Source of the DNA: Pseudomonas japonica
GTDB lineage: Bacteria > Pseudomonadota > Gammaproteobacteria > Pseudomonadales > Pseudomonadaceae
Direction: 5' to 3'
DNA: 64,000 bases
Assembly (NCBI RefSeq): GCF_013522925.1
Contig: NZ_JAAMQU010000012.1
Location: 124,001 to 188,000, forward strand
In this document: in pieces, positions 16,190 to 24,977 of the stretch
Position numbering within the stretch: the stretch's first letter is position 1
Layout: every line of letters starts with the position of its first letter
Translations under genes and position numbers: made by a program
Notes under the pieces: model-generated
Seen by the model: only the letters and a program-made list of their open reading frames with translations
Database searches by the model: none
What the model was told of the DNA's origin: nothing

Positions 16190-17024
16190 TCACCGCGCTG
16201 CGGTCGGACTTTGACCTTGATGCGCCGCTCAAGGCGGCCGGGCTGGCGCGCAGCACCTACTACTACCAACTCAAGGCGATGGCTGCCGGGGACATGAGCG
16301 CCCCGCTGAAAGCTGCGATCCAGAGCATTCAGGATCAGCACAAGGGCCGATACGGCTACCGCCGCGTGACCGCGACCCTGCGTCACGACGGGCAGCTGGT
16401 CAACAGCAAGAAAGTGCGCCGGCTGATGGGCGAGAGGGGCTTCAATGCAAGGTACGGCCCAAGCGGTACAAGTCGTACAACGGCCTGATAGGGGTAGCCG
16501 CGCCCAACCTGCTGGCCCGGGATTTCAAGGCCGAGGCGCCGAATCAGAAGTGGGTGACCGACGTGACCGAGTTCAAGGTGGGCAGTGAAAAGCTATACCT
16601 GTCGCCCGTGCTGGACTTGTACAACGGCGAGATCGTGGCCTATCAGCTGGCCGAACGCCCACAGTACGCGCTGGTGGGGCAGATGCTGGAGCAGGCTCTG
16701 AAGCGCTTGCCGGACGGTGCCACGCCGCTGCTGCACTCGGATCAGGGCTGGCACTACCGCTATCAGGAGTACCGCGACCGGCTACAGGCAGCGGGTCTGG
16801 AACAGAGCATGTCGCGCAAAGGTAACTGCCTGGACAACGCGGCCATGGAAAGCTTTTTCGGCACGCTCAAGACGGAGTTCTTCTACCGCGAGCGCTTTAC
16901 CAGCATCGATCAGCTATGGACGGCGATTGAGGAATACATCCACTATTACAATCATTACCGCATCAAGATGAAGCTCGACGGCCTGAGCCCTGTGGCGTAC
17001 AGGACCCAAGCCGCAGCAGCCTGA
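16180..17024 (+). pseudogene. IS3-family transposase OrfB, frameshifted
   Basis: The integrase-type catalytic part (rve domain). It begins in the -1 frame after the slippage run, runs through GRYGYRRVTATLR, and then breaks. Around 16433-16440 one G appears to be missing: the upstream frame reads RGFNARYG and stops at 16488, while the expected RGLQCKVRPKRYKSYNG continues in another frame to 17024. The second part has the catalytic DDE features WVTDVTEF, LHSDQG and the glutamate region NAAMESFFGTLKTE. The element therefore cannot make full-length transposase unless the deletion is a sequencing error. Confidence 0.82.
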
Positions 17025-17084
17025 TTTACTCGTCCAACTTTATGGGCGCATGCCAAAGCTCGCGAATAAGGGCCAACACTTATG

Positions 17085-18395
17085 TCATTTGGAAGATACC
17101 TGCCCCAGATCATCCCCTGAGGTGGTGTCCAGGTCGTTCTCGCGCAGGTCTTTAACCTCATTGGCCGACACCTGCGAGCCTTGGTTGCCCCAGCTGGTAC
17201 GGATGAAGGTCACCACGTCCGCCACTTGCTGGTCCGACAGCCGCCAGGCATAGCCGGGCATGGTGAAGCTGGACGGCGCGGTGTGTGTGGGGATGAGTGT
17301 GCCGCCGCGCAGCACGATGTGGATCAGCGAGGTGGCGTCGGCGGTTTGCACCACCGGGTTGCCGGCCAGGGCGGGGAATACGCGGGTGTAGCCTTTGCCA
17401 TCGGTGCGGTGGCAGGCGCTGCAGTTGTCCACGTACACCGACGCGCCCGGCTTGCTGTCGTCACCTTTCCATAGCGCGTCACCCACGGCGCGGTCGTACA
17501 CCTGCGGCGTGTCGTCGGGGTTCACGGGCGGCAGGGTTTTCAGGTACCGGGCAATGGCGGTGAGGTCGGCGTCGTTCATGTACTGCATGCTGTGTTCGAC
17601 CACATCGCTCATGCCGCCGAACACCGCCGTGCGGTCGCTGCGGCCAGTCTTGAGAAAGGCTACCAGCTCGGCTTCGCTCCAACTGCCCAGGCCATCCTTG
17701 TGATCGCCGCGCAGGTTCTTGGCGATCCAGCCTTCCAGCGGCGCGGAGCCGGAGAGGAACGCCGAGCCGTCGGCGGGGCTGAGCGCTTTCTCCTGCATGG
17801 TGATCGCCCGCGGCGTATGGCACGCGCCACAATGCCCCAGGCCCTCGACCAGGTAGGCACCACGGTTGACGATCTCGTCTGTTCCGGCGGCTGCGCCCGC
17901 TACGGTGAACGGCTCTACCTTGGGCGCGAACATGGCGCGCCAGATCGATAACGGCCAGCGCATGCTCAGCGGCCAGGGAATATCCACCGGCTTGTTCGCC
18001 TGGGCTACGGGCTGCACACCGTGCATGAAGTAGGCGTACAGCGCCTGCATGTCACTGTCGCTTACGCGGGCGTAGGACGGGTAGGGCATGGCAGGGTACA
18101 AGGTGCTGCCGCTCTTGCCGATGCCGTGACGAACCGCCTGGTCGAAGTCTTCGAACGAGTAGCCGCCGATACCGCTGCTGTCCGGCGTGATGTTGGTGGA
18201 GTAGATCGTACCGATGGGCGTTTCCATGGCCAGGCCACCGGCGAAGGGCTTGCCGCCCTTGGCGGTGTGGCACGCCACGCAGTCCCCGGCGCGGGCCAGG
18301 TATTCGCCTTTCTGCACCAGGGCTTGGTCTACGTTGTCAGCCGCCCACACGGGCAGGCTGGCCAATGCCAGGGAGGCGATGAACAAGGTTTTCAT
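17085..18395 (-). CDS. Three-heme cytochrome c subunit of membrane gluconate-type dehydrogenase
   Basis: A 436-residue periplasmic cytochrome with a Sec signal peptide and three CxxCH heme sites (CVACH near 41, CGACH near 188, CSACH near 324). It passes electrons from the flavoprotein subunit to the ubiquinone pool. Of two close ATGs I chose 18395 because an AAGGAG lies eight bases upstream; the ATG at 18401 would be too close to it. It is the last gene of the three-gene operon, 12 bp after the flavoprotein gene. The IS element ends about 35 bp beyond its stop. Confidence 0.88.
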   Translation of the reverse strand: MKTLFIASLALASLPVWAADNVDQALVQKGEYLARAGDCVACHTAKGGKPFAGGLAMETPIGTIYSTNITPDSSGIGGYSFEDFDQAVRHGIGKSGSTLYPAMPYPSYARVSDSDMQALYAYFMHGVQPVAQANKPVDIPWPLSMRWPLSIWRAMFAPKVEPFTVAGAAAGTDEIVNRGAYLVEGLGHCGACHTPRAITMQEKALSPADGSAFLSGSAPLEGWIAKNLRGDHKDGLGSWSEAELVAFLKTGRSDRTAVFGGMSDVVEHSMQYMNDADLTAIARYLKTLPPVNPDDTPQVYDRAVGDALWKGDDSKPGASVYVDNCSACHRTDGKGYTRVFPALAGNPVVQTADATSLIHIVLRGGTLIPTHTAPSSFTMPGYAWRLSDQQVADVVTFIRTSWGNQGSQVSANEVKDLRENDLDTTSGDDLGQVSSK

Positions 18396-18407
18396 AGTCA
18401 TCGCTCC

Positions 18408-20195
18408 TTATGCCTGCACCAACGGGCCGGGGTTTTTCAGATACTGCTCGCGAATGGCGCGGGCGCTCCAGTACGTCAGCGCCGCCACCAGGCCGGTGGG
18501 GTTGTAACCCAGGCCTTGAGGAAACGCCGAGGCGCCCGGCACGAACACGTTGTGCACGTCCCAGCTCTGCAGGTAACGGTTGAGCGCGCTGGTGTTGGGG
18601 TCGGTGCCCATGATCGCGCCACCGTTGAGGTGGGTGGTCTGGTAAGTGGCGGCGTCGAAGTGGCTGTTGAACTCGCGCTTGTGCGCAAAGATGGCCGTAG
18701 GGTTCATCGCTTTGGCGATCTCGCTGAGCTTGTCCACCATGAAGCGGGTCATCTTGATGTCGTTTTCTTTCCAGTCGAACGTCATGCGCAGCAGCGGCTG
18801 GCCATAGGCATCGGTGTACACGGGGTCCAGGTCCAGGTAGTTGTCCCGGTAGGACTGGTGCGCGCCATGGGCGTCCATCGACAGGTGATGGGTGTAATAG
18901 TCCGCTGTCGCCGCTTTCCATTGGCTGCCCCATTTGGCCGTACCCGGCGGGGTAATTACCCCGGAGATTGGCTTGGTGCCAGCCTGGTTGAGCCAGAAGG
19001 GTGACCCGCCCACGAAGCCATGTGGGCCGTGATCGAAGTTGTCGGCGTTGAAGTCGTCGATGGCCACGCCGTTGCCGCCTGCCCCGATAAAGGGGTTGGT
19101 GTGGTGCTGGTCCTTGGCAAAGAACGCTTTCACGGTGCCCATGTTCTGATAGGCAAAGTTGCGCCCCACCACCCCTTCACCGGTTTTCGGGTCATAGGGC
19201 TTGCCGATGCCGGACAGCAACATCAGGCGCACATTATTGAACTGGAAAGCCCCCAGGATCACGATGTCGGCCGGTTGCTCGAACTCGCGGCCCTGGGCAT
19301 CAACGTAGGTCACGCCGGTGGCGAGCTTTTTGTCGGCGGTGAGGTTAACCCGCAATACGTGGGCCTCGGTGCGCAACTCGAACTTCGGCTCCTGGCGCAA
19401 CGCCGGCAGCACGTTCACGTTGGGCGAAGCCTTCGAATACATGTAGCAGGCATACCCGCTGCAATAGCCGCAGAAGTTGCACGGGCCCATCTGCGCGCCG
19501 TAGGGGTTAATGTACGGCCCCGAGGTATTGGCCGACGGCAGGTTGTAAGGGTGATACCCAAGGGACGCTGCCGCCTGGCCGAACAATTGCGCCGACACGG
19601 TGTTTTTCTGGGCGGGCAGAGGGAAGGGGTTGGAGCGGTCGGGCGCGAAGCGGTTGCCGCCCTTGCCTTCACCTACCACCTCGCCCTTCACCGACCACGC
19701 GGTGCCGGAGGTGCCGAATACTTTTTCAGCGAAGTCGAAGAACGGCTCCAGCTCTTCGTAGCTCACGCCAAAGTCCTGGATCGTCATGCCTTCGGGGATG
19801 AACTTCTTGCCATAGCGTTCTTCATAGTGACTGCGCATCCGCAGCTCCATCGGGTCTACCCGAAAGTGCACGCCCGACCAGTGCAGCCCCGCGCCACCTA
19901 CGCCCGTGCCCGGAAGGAAAGCACCGAACTGCCGATAGGGCACGGCCACGTCGTTCACGCTGTGGCGCAGGGTCACGGTTTCCTTGGAAATATCCATGAA
20001 CAGCTTTTTGCGCGAGTTGAACGTCAACTCGTCCATGGTCTGCGGGTACACCCCGTCCGGGTAAGTGTCGCGCATGGGGCCACGCTCCAGCGCAACCACC
20101 TCCAGGCCCGCTTCGGTAAGCTCCTTGGCCATGATCGCGCCGGTCCAGCCGAAGCCCACGATGACTACGTTTTTCTTCTCGAGTACCTTGGCCAT
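18408..20195 (-). CDS. FAD-dependent gluconate 2-dehydrogenase-type flavoprotein (GMC family)
   Basis: A 595-residue GMC oxidoreductase. It has an FAD-binding GFGWTG segment near residue 13-18, an ERG ending of the second strand, GTGVGGAGLHWSG, a cysteine-rich patch CNFCGYCSGYACY, and the C-terminal GMC signature with NPTGLVAAL. These features match the large subunit of the membrane-bound gluconate 2-dehydrogenase that oxidises gluconate to 2-ketogluconate in the periplasm. The start at 20195 is two bases after the small-subunit stop. The frame remains open upstream inside the small-subunit gene and is not used. The exact sugar acid or alcohol substrate cannot be told from sequence. Confidence 0.85.
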   Translation of the reverse strand: MAKVLEKKNVVIVGFGWTGAIMAKELTEAGLEVVALERGPMRDTYPDGVYPQTMDELTFNSRKKLFMDISKETVTLRHSVNDVAVPYRQFGAFLPGTGVGGAGLHWSGVHFRVDPMELRMRSHYEERYGKKFIPEGMTIQDFGVSYEELEPFFDFAEKVFGTSGTAWSVKGEVVGEGKGGNRFAPDRSNPFPLPAQKNTVSAQLFGQAAASLGYHPYNLPSANTSGPYINPYGAQMGPCNFCGYCSGYACYMYSKASPNVNVLPALRQEPKFELRTEAHVLRVNLTADKKLATGVTYVDAQGREFEQPADIVILGAFQFNNVRLMLLSGIGKPYDPKTGEGVVGRNFAYQNMGTVKAFFAKDQHHTNPFIGAGGNGVAIDDFNADNFDHGPHGFVGGSPFWLNQAGTKPISGVITPPGTAKWGSQWKAATADYYTHHLSMDAHGAHQSYRDNYLDLDPVYTDAYGQPLLRMTFDWKENDIKMTRFMVDKLSEIAKAMNPTAIFAHKREFNSHFDAATYQTTHLNGGAIMGTDPNTSALNRYLQSWDVHNVFVPGASAFPQGLGYNPTGLVAALTYWSARAIREQYLKNPGPLVQA

Positions 20196-20197
20196 GC

Positions 20198-20944
20198 TCA
20201 ACCCCGCGCGCCGTTGATGGAAACAGGCGGGAAGGCGTAGCGTTCGTCGCGCTCTACCCAATCCATGAAATCGGCGCGGGCGCCCGGGAAATTGATCAGG
20301 GTCCAGCCCACCAGGTTCTTGTTGCCGCCATGGATGGGGTCGCAGAAAAAGCCTTCCTTGGTGTTGCTCCACAGCATGTTGAAGAACGTGCTGGCGGGCA
20401 GGGCCTCGAACGGCGCCTTGTTGGTGTCCAGCGCCTGCAGTGCCTGCTCACGCTGGTCGGCGTTCAGTTCAGCGAACACCTTGCCGAAGGTATTACGGCA
20501 ATAGGTGTCGGTTTCCTGGATGCCCAGGCGGTAGATCTGCTGCGGCGAGAGCTTGAGTTGATAGCCCAGCTCCGCAGGTGCGTCCGGGTGGAAAGGGCCC
20601 TGCATGAACCACAACGCGCCACTACCGTAAGGGGTGTTCATCTGGCGGTCGATAAATTCCGGCACCCCCGCTTCGGCAGCTCCTGGGCCTCGATCGTCAT
20701 TGGGAATCAGGTGAGCCACGGCCGAGTTCAGGAACGCCCATTCTTCCTGGGTGAAGAAGGTGGGGTGGTAGTCGTTCACATCGGTTGACGGTTTGGGCGG
20801 CGCGGGGACTGGCGCTGGGGTTTGTGCCAGCACTGGAGCGGCAACACCGGCGCTGGCCAGGGTTACCACGGGAATCAGGGTCAGCGACTTGCGCAAGAAA
20901 TCGCGCCTGGCGTCGGAGTGGCCGGTTTTATTATCGGTTGCCAT
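20198..20944 (-). CDS. Gluconate 2-dehydrogenase-type small (gamma) subunit, Tat-exported
   Basis: A 248-residue protein with a twin-arginine signal (RRDFLRKSLTL, then a hydrophobic stretch and VLAQ), the mark of the gamma subunit that is co-exported with the folded flavoprotein. The ATG at 20944 has GAGGAG at eight bases; a start nine codons upstream lacks such support. It is the first gene of the operon, so the promoter should lie in 20945-21250. Confidence 0.87.
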   Translation of the reverse strand: MATDNKTGHSDARRDFLRKSLTLIPVVTLASAGVAAPVLAQTPAPVPAPPKPSTDVNDYHPTFFTQEEWAFLNSAVAHLIPNDDRGPGAAEAGVPEFIDRQMNTPYGSGALWFMQGPFHPDAPAELGYQLKLSPQQIYRLGIQETDTYCRNTFGKVFAELNADQREQALQALDTNKAPFEALPASTFFNMLWSNTKEGFFCDPIHGGNKNLVGWTLINFPGARADFMDWVERDERYAFPPVSINGARG

Positions 20945-21250
20945 CGTGGCATCTCCTCGAGAGTGGATCACGGTTAGGTGCGGTGAAGCGATTGCGGGGT
21001 CAGCGAGGAGACGTTGTTTTTGCTTTTATAGGACGGGGTGCCCTGGGGCGGGCAGATCGTAAAAACGATAGGGAGCTACGCTGTTGGGATCCATGGTAGC
21101 AGATGCGTGCGGCGATGTTACATCTTGCAATACGTTGGGATTGATGCAGGGCACGTTTTATGCGGGCTGTAGGAGGGGGCGAAGCCCGCGAAAGACTTTT
21201 GTTACTTTCGCGAACTTCGCCCATCTGAGGCAGGGCCGACCATCCTTGGC
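20945..21250. repeat. Intergenic region with REP-like hairpin (21177-21222)
   Basis: A gap of 306 bases lies between the dehydrogenase operon and the acylase gene. At 21177-21194 GGGCGAAGCCCGCGAAAG pairs with 21205-21222 CTTTCGCGAACTTCGCCC, a long stem with one small bulge, just after the acylase stop. It resembles the REP elements of this genus and may protect or end the acylase message. No other gene is seen. Confidence 0.6.
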
Positions 21251-23782
21251 TTACTTCACAGGCACCAAGGTCAGCCGCTGTGTGCCGTAGGCCTTCTCGA
21301 GGTTTTGCGGCTGCATCGGGAAGGTCATGTACTGGCCCTTGAGCCAGTTCTGGATACCATCGGCGTAATGCGGGCTGGCCGGGTTGCCGGATTGGCCGGT
21401 GCTGTTCACCCCCATCATGGGCTCGGGCTGGCCGAAGTCCACCACGATGCGCATGGCTGGCACCAGCCAGGCATCGAAGTTGCTGCCCCAGTGGTAGGCC
21501 GCCGCGTTGAGGGTGGTGTGATCGCCGCCGGCCGGTACGGGGCCCCGGTTGAGGTAGCCATCGAGGGCAGCCAGGCCGGCGCGCTGCGTAGCGTCCAGCC
21601 AGGGGGCCATCTTGGTGCCTTCGGTGGTCCAGCGGTATTGATGCAGCTTGCCCCACTGCCAGGCCTTGTGGTCCGTGCCCATCAGGCTGTCGCCGCTGGT
21701 TACCGCCGCTGCCAGGCTGCGGGCCAGGATCGTTGGCTTGTCTTCCTTGCCAGGTGTGCGCGTGTCGTCCCAGAACGGGCTGTCGTCACGGCCGAGCAGG
21801 TGGTCGGCCTGGGCGGAATAAGATTGGTCGGCATTGGCGACGAAGGCCTTCCACGCGGGGCTGTCTTCTGGCCCCAGCTCGTCAAGGAACGTCTGGCGCG
21901 CGCTCTCCTGAAGGAACAGCTCGTAGAGGGCGGCATCGGCCGAATCCGCCGACAGCCGACCATCGAAGGCCATCAATCGGCTGAGCGCTTCCCGTGCCTT
22001 GGCGCGGTCCGCGGCGGGGAGGGCGTCGATAGCTTTTTGCAGGGGTTGGGCCACACCTGGCGCCTCGAACATGCGCTTGAGCTTGGCGGCGAAAAGCGTG
22101 GTCTGGTCGTATTGCCAGGCGATCATGCTGCGGGCGTCCTGCTTGCCGTTGGCGGCCAGCTGGGCGATGCGCTCACTGCGCTCCGAGTAGTACCAGGAGC
22201 TGGACAGCTGCATGCCATAGCCCGGCTGCGCGGTGCGCTGGTTAGCAGTACCCAGCCAGCCGCTGGCAGGCGTTTGATCATAGGGGTGCAACATCGGGTC
22301 GGCATAGCCGTCCCAATCGTAGCGGCTGTCCCAACCGGGCGAAGGTACCTGCCCCTTGCCATCCTTGCGGTTCGGGTAGCGACCGGTTACCTGCCAGCCG
22401 ATGTCGTTCGCATCGGCGAATACCATGTTCAAGGCGATAGCGCGGATGTCCCGGGCACTGTCAAAGGCCTTTTCCACTGATTGCGCGCGTGACAGGTTGA
22501 AGAAGGCATCCAGCGACTGGTCATCCTTGAGGTCTGGCGTTTCCAGGGCCAGCCCGTAGCCGCTGGCGAACGGTGCGGGCTGCACGCCTACCTTGCGTTC
22601 GCCCAGCGCGGTATTGAGCAATGGGCCGTGGCGGGTTTCGTAGATCACCTCGCGCACAGGGCTCTGGCCCTTGATGAAGAAGGTTTCGTTGCGTGCGGCC
22701 GCGCGCAGCCACTTGCCGTCGGCCTGGTACATCAGTACGCCGTTCTCGCGCTTCACCCGCTCCAGGAACACGTCCTGGTTATCGCCCATGACCATGGTCA
22801 TGCCCCAGGCGAGCTTGCCGTTGAAGCCGGCCACCACCGCAGGCACCCCAGCGAGCGACACCCCGGCGGCCTGGAATTTCGGTGCGCGGATCTGCACGAA
22901 ATTCCACGCGCTGGGCAGGCCGATGGGCAAGTGGGTGTCATTGGCGAACAGGCTCTTGCCACTGCGGCTGCGCGACGGTGCCAGTGCCCAGTTGTTGGAC
23001 GCCGCCACGCCCAGTTGGCCGAGGCCGGCGAGCTGCTCGCTGACGGCGCTCAGGCTGGCGAACTGCCCACCCAGGGCCAGCCCCTTGAGCTTGGCCGCTT
23101 CATCGAACGGCAACGGCTCGTCGGGGTAGGTGGGCAACAGCCAGGCCAGGTTGTCGGCACCTACCTTCTGTGCCAGCACGAGGCTGTTGATTTCTTCCTG
23201 AAGGTTCATCTGCAGGCTGAAATTCATCAGGCAGAATACCAAGGCCGAATCCTCGCCTTTCCAGTACTCAGGCTTGTAGCCAGACTGTGCAAGGTCCATC
23301 GGCAGCTTGTCTTTGTAACGGAACAGCCAGGCGTTCACGCCACGTGCGTAGATCTCGAAGAAGTTACGCAAGCGCGGCGAGGCGGCGGCGTACAATTCGG
23401 CGGCACGGCGCTTGAGGTCCACGGTGCGCATGAAGCGGTCGGCCTCCAGTGCGCCTGGCCCGACCATTTCGGCCAGGCGCCCTTGTGCCAGCAGGCGCAT
23501 GCCGACCATCTGGCTGATCCGATCGCTGGCGTGTACATAGCCCAGGGCGAACAGCGCATCATGGAAGTTGCTGCTTTCGATCAGCGGCATGCCCAGGGTG
23601 TTGCGCCGTACTGACACGTTTTGCCCCAGCCCTTTGAGCGGCTGCACCCCCATGCTGGGCGGCAGGCTTTCACTGTTGTGGTCGTCGACCCAGGTCTGGC
23701 ACCCCGCTAGCCCGAGCGCGCCAGAAATGGCCGCAGCCAGGCCGAAACGGGGTACAAAGTGGCGGAAAGCAGACAACGCCAT
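21251..23782 (-). CDS. quiP: Penicillin-acylase-family Ntn hydrolase, probable acyl-homoserine lactone acylase
   Basis: An 843-residue precursor. The N-terminus has a lipobox-like GLAGC, suggesting a lipoprotein or signal peptide. The autocatalytic site is at VAASNNWAL, with the new N-terminal serine at about residue 262, splitting the protein into alpha and beta chains. Length and motif agree with QuiP of P. aeruginosa (PA1032), which degrades long-chain acyl-homoserine lactones; acylases of this type also cleave other amides. The start at 23782 has AGGAG at seven bases. In P. putida KT2440, as I recall, such a gene lies next to the exonuclease of the ligase set, so the island, IS and dehydrogenase operon may have separated them here. 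Confidence 0.82.
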   Translation of the reverse strand: MALSAFRHFVPRFGLAAAISGALGLAGCQTWVDDHNSESLPPSMGVQPLKGLGQNVSVRRNTLGMPLIESSNFHDALFALGYVHASDRISQMVGMRLLAQGRLAEMVGPGALEADRFMRTVDLKRRAAELYAAASPRLRNFFEIYARGVNAWLFRYKDKLPMDLAQSGYKPEYWKGEDSALVFCLMNFSLQMNLQEEINSLVLAQKVGADNLAWLLPTYPDEPLPFDEAAKLKGLALGGQFASLSAVSEQLAGLGQLGVAASNNWALAPSRSRSGKSLFANDTHLPIGLPSAWNFVQIRAPKFQAAGVSLAGVPAVVAGFNGKLAWGMTMVMGDNQDVFLERVKRENGVLMYQADGKWLRAAARNETFFIKGQSPVREVIYETRHGPLLNTALGERKVGVQPAPFASGYGLALETPDLKDDQSLDAFFNLSRAQSVEKAFDSARDIRAIALNMVFADANDIGWQVTGRYPNRKDGKGQVPSPGWDSRYDWDGYADPMLHPYDQTPASGWLGTANQRTAQPGYGMQLSSSWYYSERSERIAQLAANGKQDARSMIAWQYDQTTLFAAKLKRMFEAPGVAQPLQKAIDALPAADRAKAREALSRLMAFDGRLSADSADAALYELFLQESARQTFLDELGPEDSPAWKAFVANADQSYSAQADHLLGRDDSPFWDDTRTPGKEDKPTILARSLAAAVTSGDSLMGTDHKAWQWGKLHQYRWTTEGTKMAPWLDATQRAGLAALDGYLNRGPVPAGGDHTTLNAAAYHWGSNFDAWLVPAMRIVVDFGQPEPMMGVNSTGQSGNPASPHYADGIQNWLKGQYMTFPMQPQNLEKAYGTQRLTLVPVK

Positions 23783-23966
23783 GGAGGGCTCCTGGGGCAA
23801 GCATCGGAAAGGCGCTTAAGGTAGTTAGCCTGTTGGCGGTTCGCAAGCCAGCCCATCGGCTTTATTTCAGGGCAACACGGGCGGAACAACCCTGCCAGCC
23901 GCCCGGTCCACTATGGGCAGGCACGAGGCCTCTTATCCTTACAATCACGGCCCGAAGGAGATACCA

Positions 23967-24203
23967 ATGAGAAAGTGGGAGATCACCTTCCTAGACCACA
24001 AGGGCATCATTGACCGCCTGGAGCTGGCGTCGGATAACCAGCCGACTACTGAAGAAGCGGCTGTGGCGGTGCGTACAAAGTTGTTCCCGGTTACCGCAAA
24101 GGCGGATCTCAACGACTTCGAAGGCCGCGTGGAGGCTCCCGCGGTCAAATGGCTCGAAGAGCAGAATGGAGTGAGAATCACCGACATCAACGAAAAGGCC
24201 TGA
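23967..24203 (+). CDS. Small conserved-looking hypothetical protein
   Basis: A 78-residue soluble protein starting at an ATG with AAGGAG six bases upstream. No signal peptide, cysteine motif or membrane segment is visible; the sequence alternates charged and hydrophobic stretches (WEITFLDHKGIIDRLEL) as in a small alpha/beta protein. It is followed 99 bp later by the RraB-like gene. I do not recognise a family. Confidence 0.7.
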   Translation: MRKWEITFLDHKGIIDRLELASDNQPTTEEAAVAVRTKLFPVTAKADLNDFEGRVEAPAVKWLEEQNGVRITDINEKA

Positions 24204-24302
24204 ACCCGCAAACGCCCCCTTTTACCTTCGAACGCTTCATGCAAGTGACCGGCGTGGCCGGTAACACGGAAAGTCTATCCATCGCTTTCAGGAGGACGAG
24301 AC

Positions 24303-24644
24303 ATGAGCACTGTTTACCAGGAAGACATCAGTACGATGTTGCTCCGCAAAATGAAAGAAGGTGGCTTTGACTTCGCCGCCATCCATCCCATCGAATTCTA
24401 CGCGGTGTTCCCTGACGAAGACGGCGCCCGCGCCGCCGCTGGTCAGTTCAGGGGCGAGTCTCTCAACGCGCAGGTGATGGAGCGCCCGGATGGCGCCTGG
24501 CACTTGGAATTGTCGAAGCTGATGTATGCCACTCGGTTCGGGATCGGCGAGTTCGAACACGACTTTGAATGTGTTGTAGAGCCGCTTGGCGGCGAAATAG
24601 AAGGCTGGGGCGTAAAGCACAGGTTACCCGGGCACCGAGCGTAA
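24303..24644 (+). CDS. RraB-family protein (ribonuclease E inhibitor type)
   Basis: A 113-residue protein matching the RraB/DUF695-like pattern: an acidic N-terminus, the central HPIEFYAVFPDEDGARAAAGQF strand-helix, and ERPDGAWHLELSKLMYAT. E. coli RraB binds the C-terminal half of RNase E and alters RNA turnover; a similar role here is inferred. An AGGAGG ribosome site precedes the ATG. No plus-strand terminator follows; the hairpin at 24656 faces the other way. Confidence 0.68.
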   Translation: MSTVYQEDISTMLLRKMKEGGFDFAAIHPIEFYAVFPDEDGARAAAGQFRGESLNAQVMERPDGAWHLELSKLMYATRFGIGEFEHDFECVVEPLGGEIEGWGVKHRLPGHRA

Positions 24645-24655
24645 ATGTATTTCCC

Positions 24656-24682
24656 AAAAAAAAGGCCACCTCAACGGTGGCC
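24656..24682 (-). terminator. Intrinsic terminator facing left
   Basis: Seven-base-pair GC-rich stem with a five-base loop followed on the minus strand by eight uridines. Confidence 0.8.
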
Positions 24683-24765
24683 GAACGGGAAAGTAAAGGG
24701 TGTCGGCGGTAGATGCCGAACAGGCGTCAGGTTTGCAGCCGATAGGCCAGGCGTGTGAAATCAAC
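24656..24765 (-). ncRNA. Candidate small RNA ending in an intrinsic terminator
   Basis: On the minus strand a stem GGCCACC/GGTGGCC (24664-24682) is followed by eight Us (24663-24656). This is a textbook terminator, yet no minus-strand gene lies upstream of it; the next gene on that side runs the other way from 24978. A TATATA at 24772-24777 could be the -10 of a promoter giving an RNA of about 110 bases, although no good -35 is seen. A very short frame (24783-24727, 18 codons) overlaps and could instead be a leader peptide. The terminator is solid; the RNA is inferred. Confidence 0.45.
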
Positions 24766-24977
24766 AGCGACTATATAGGTCATAGCAATAAGCCTTTAAC
24801 GGGGCTTGCGTCCCCGTGAGGCGTGGCCTTTGTTCCCCAGCCTGCGCTTGCACGGTTTTAGTGCGGTTCTTGCCCCTGCGGTAATGGGTAACCGCAGCGG
24901 GTACCGTGGTGCTTGAAGTTCAGAGTGCTGGCACGGGGCTTGCGACAAAGGTATGTCCAGGTGACAAGGAGCACGGC

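Larger units (their letters stand above)
15593..17050 (+). mobile_element. IS3-family (IS150-like) insertion sequence, probably inactive
   Basis: An element of about 1.46 kb with orfA and orfB in the IS3 layout. Imperfect terminal inverted repeats share AAGTTGGAC: on the left near 15593-15611, and on the right 17032-17050, which ends in TGGGCGCA. The right end terminates in CA as IS3 elements do; the left end is less clear. I see no matching short target duplication on either side. A -1 slippage run AAAAAG lies at 16175-16180, and orfB is broken by a later one-base deletion. The right end lies about 35 bp from the cytochrome c gene stop. Confidence 0.8.

Noticed and set aside
18408..20372. 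Dehydrogenase flavoprotein starting at 20372
   Set aside because: The extra 59 codons lie inside the small-subunit gene and read like a shadow; the start at 20195 leads straight into the FAD fold.
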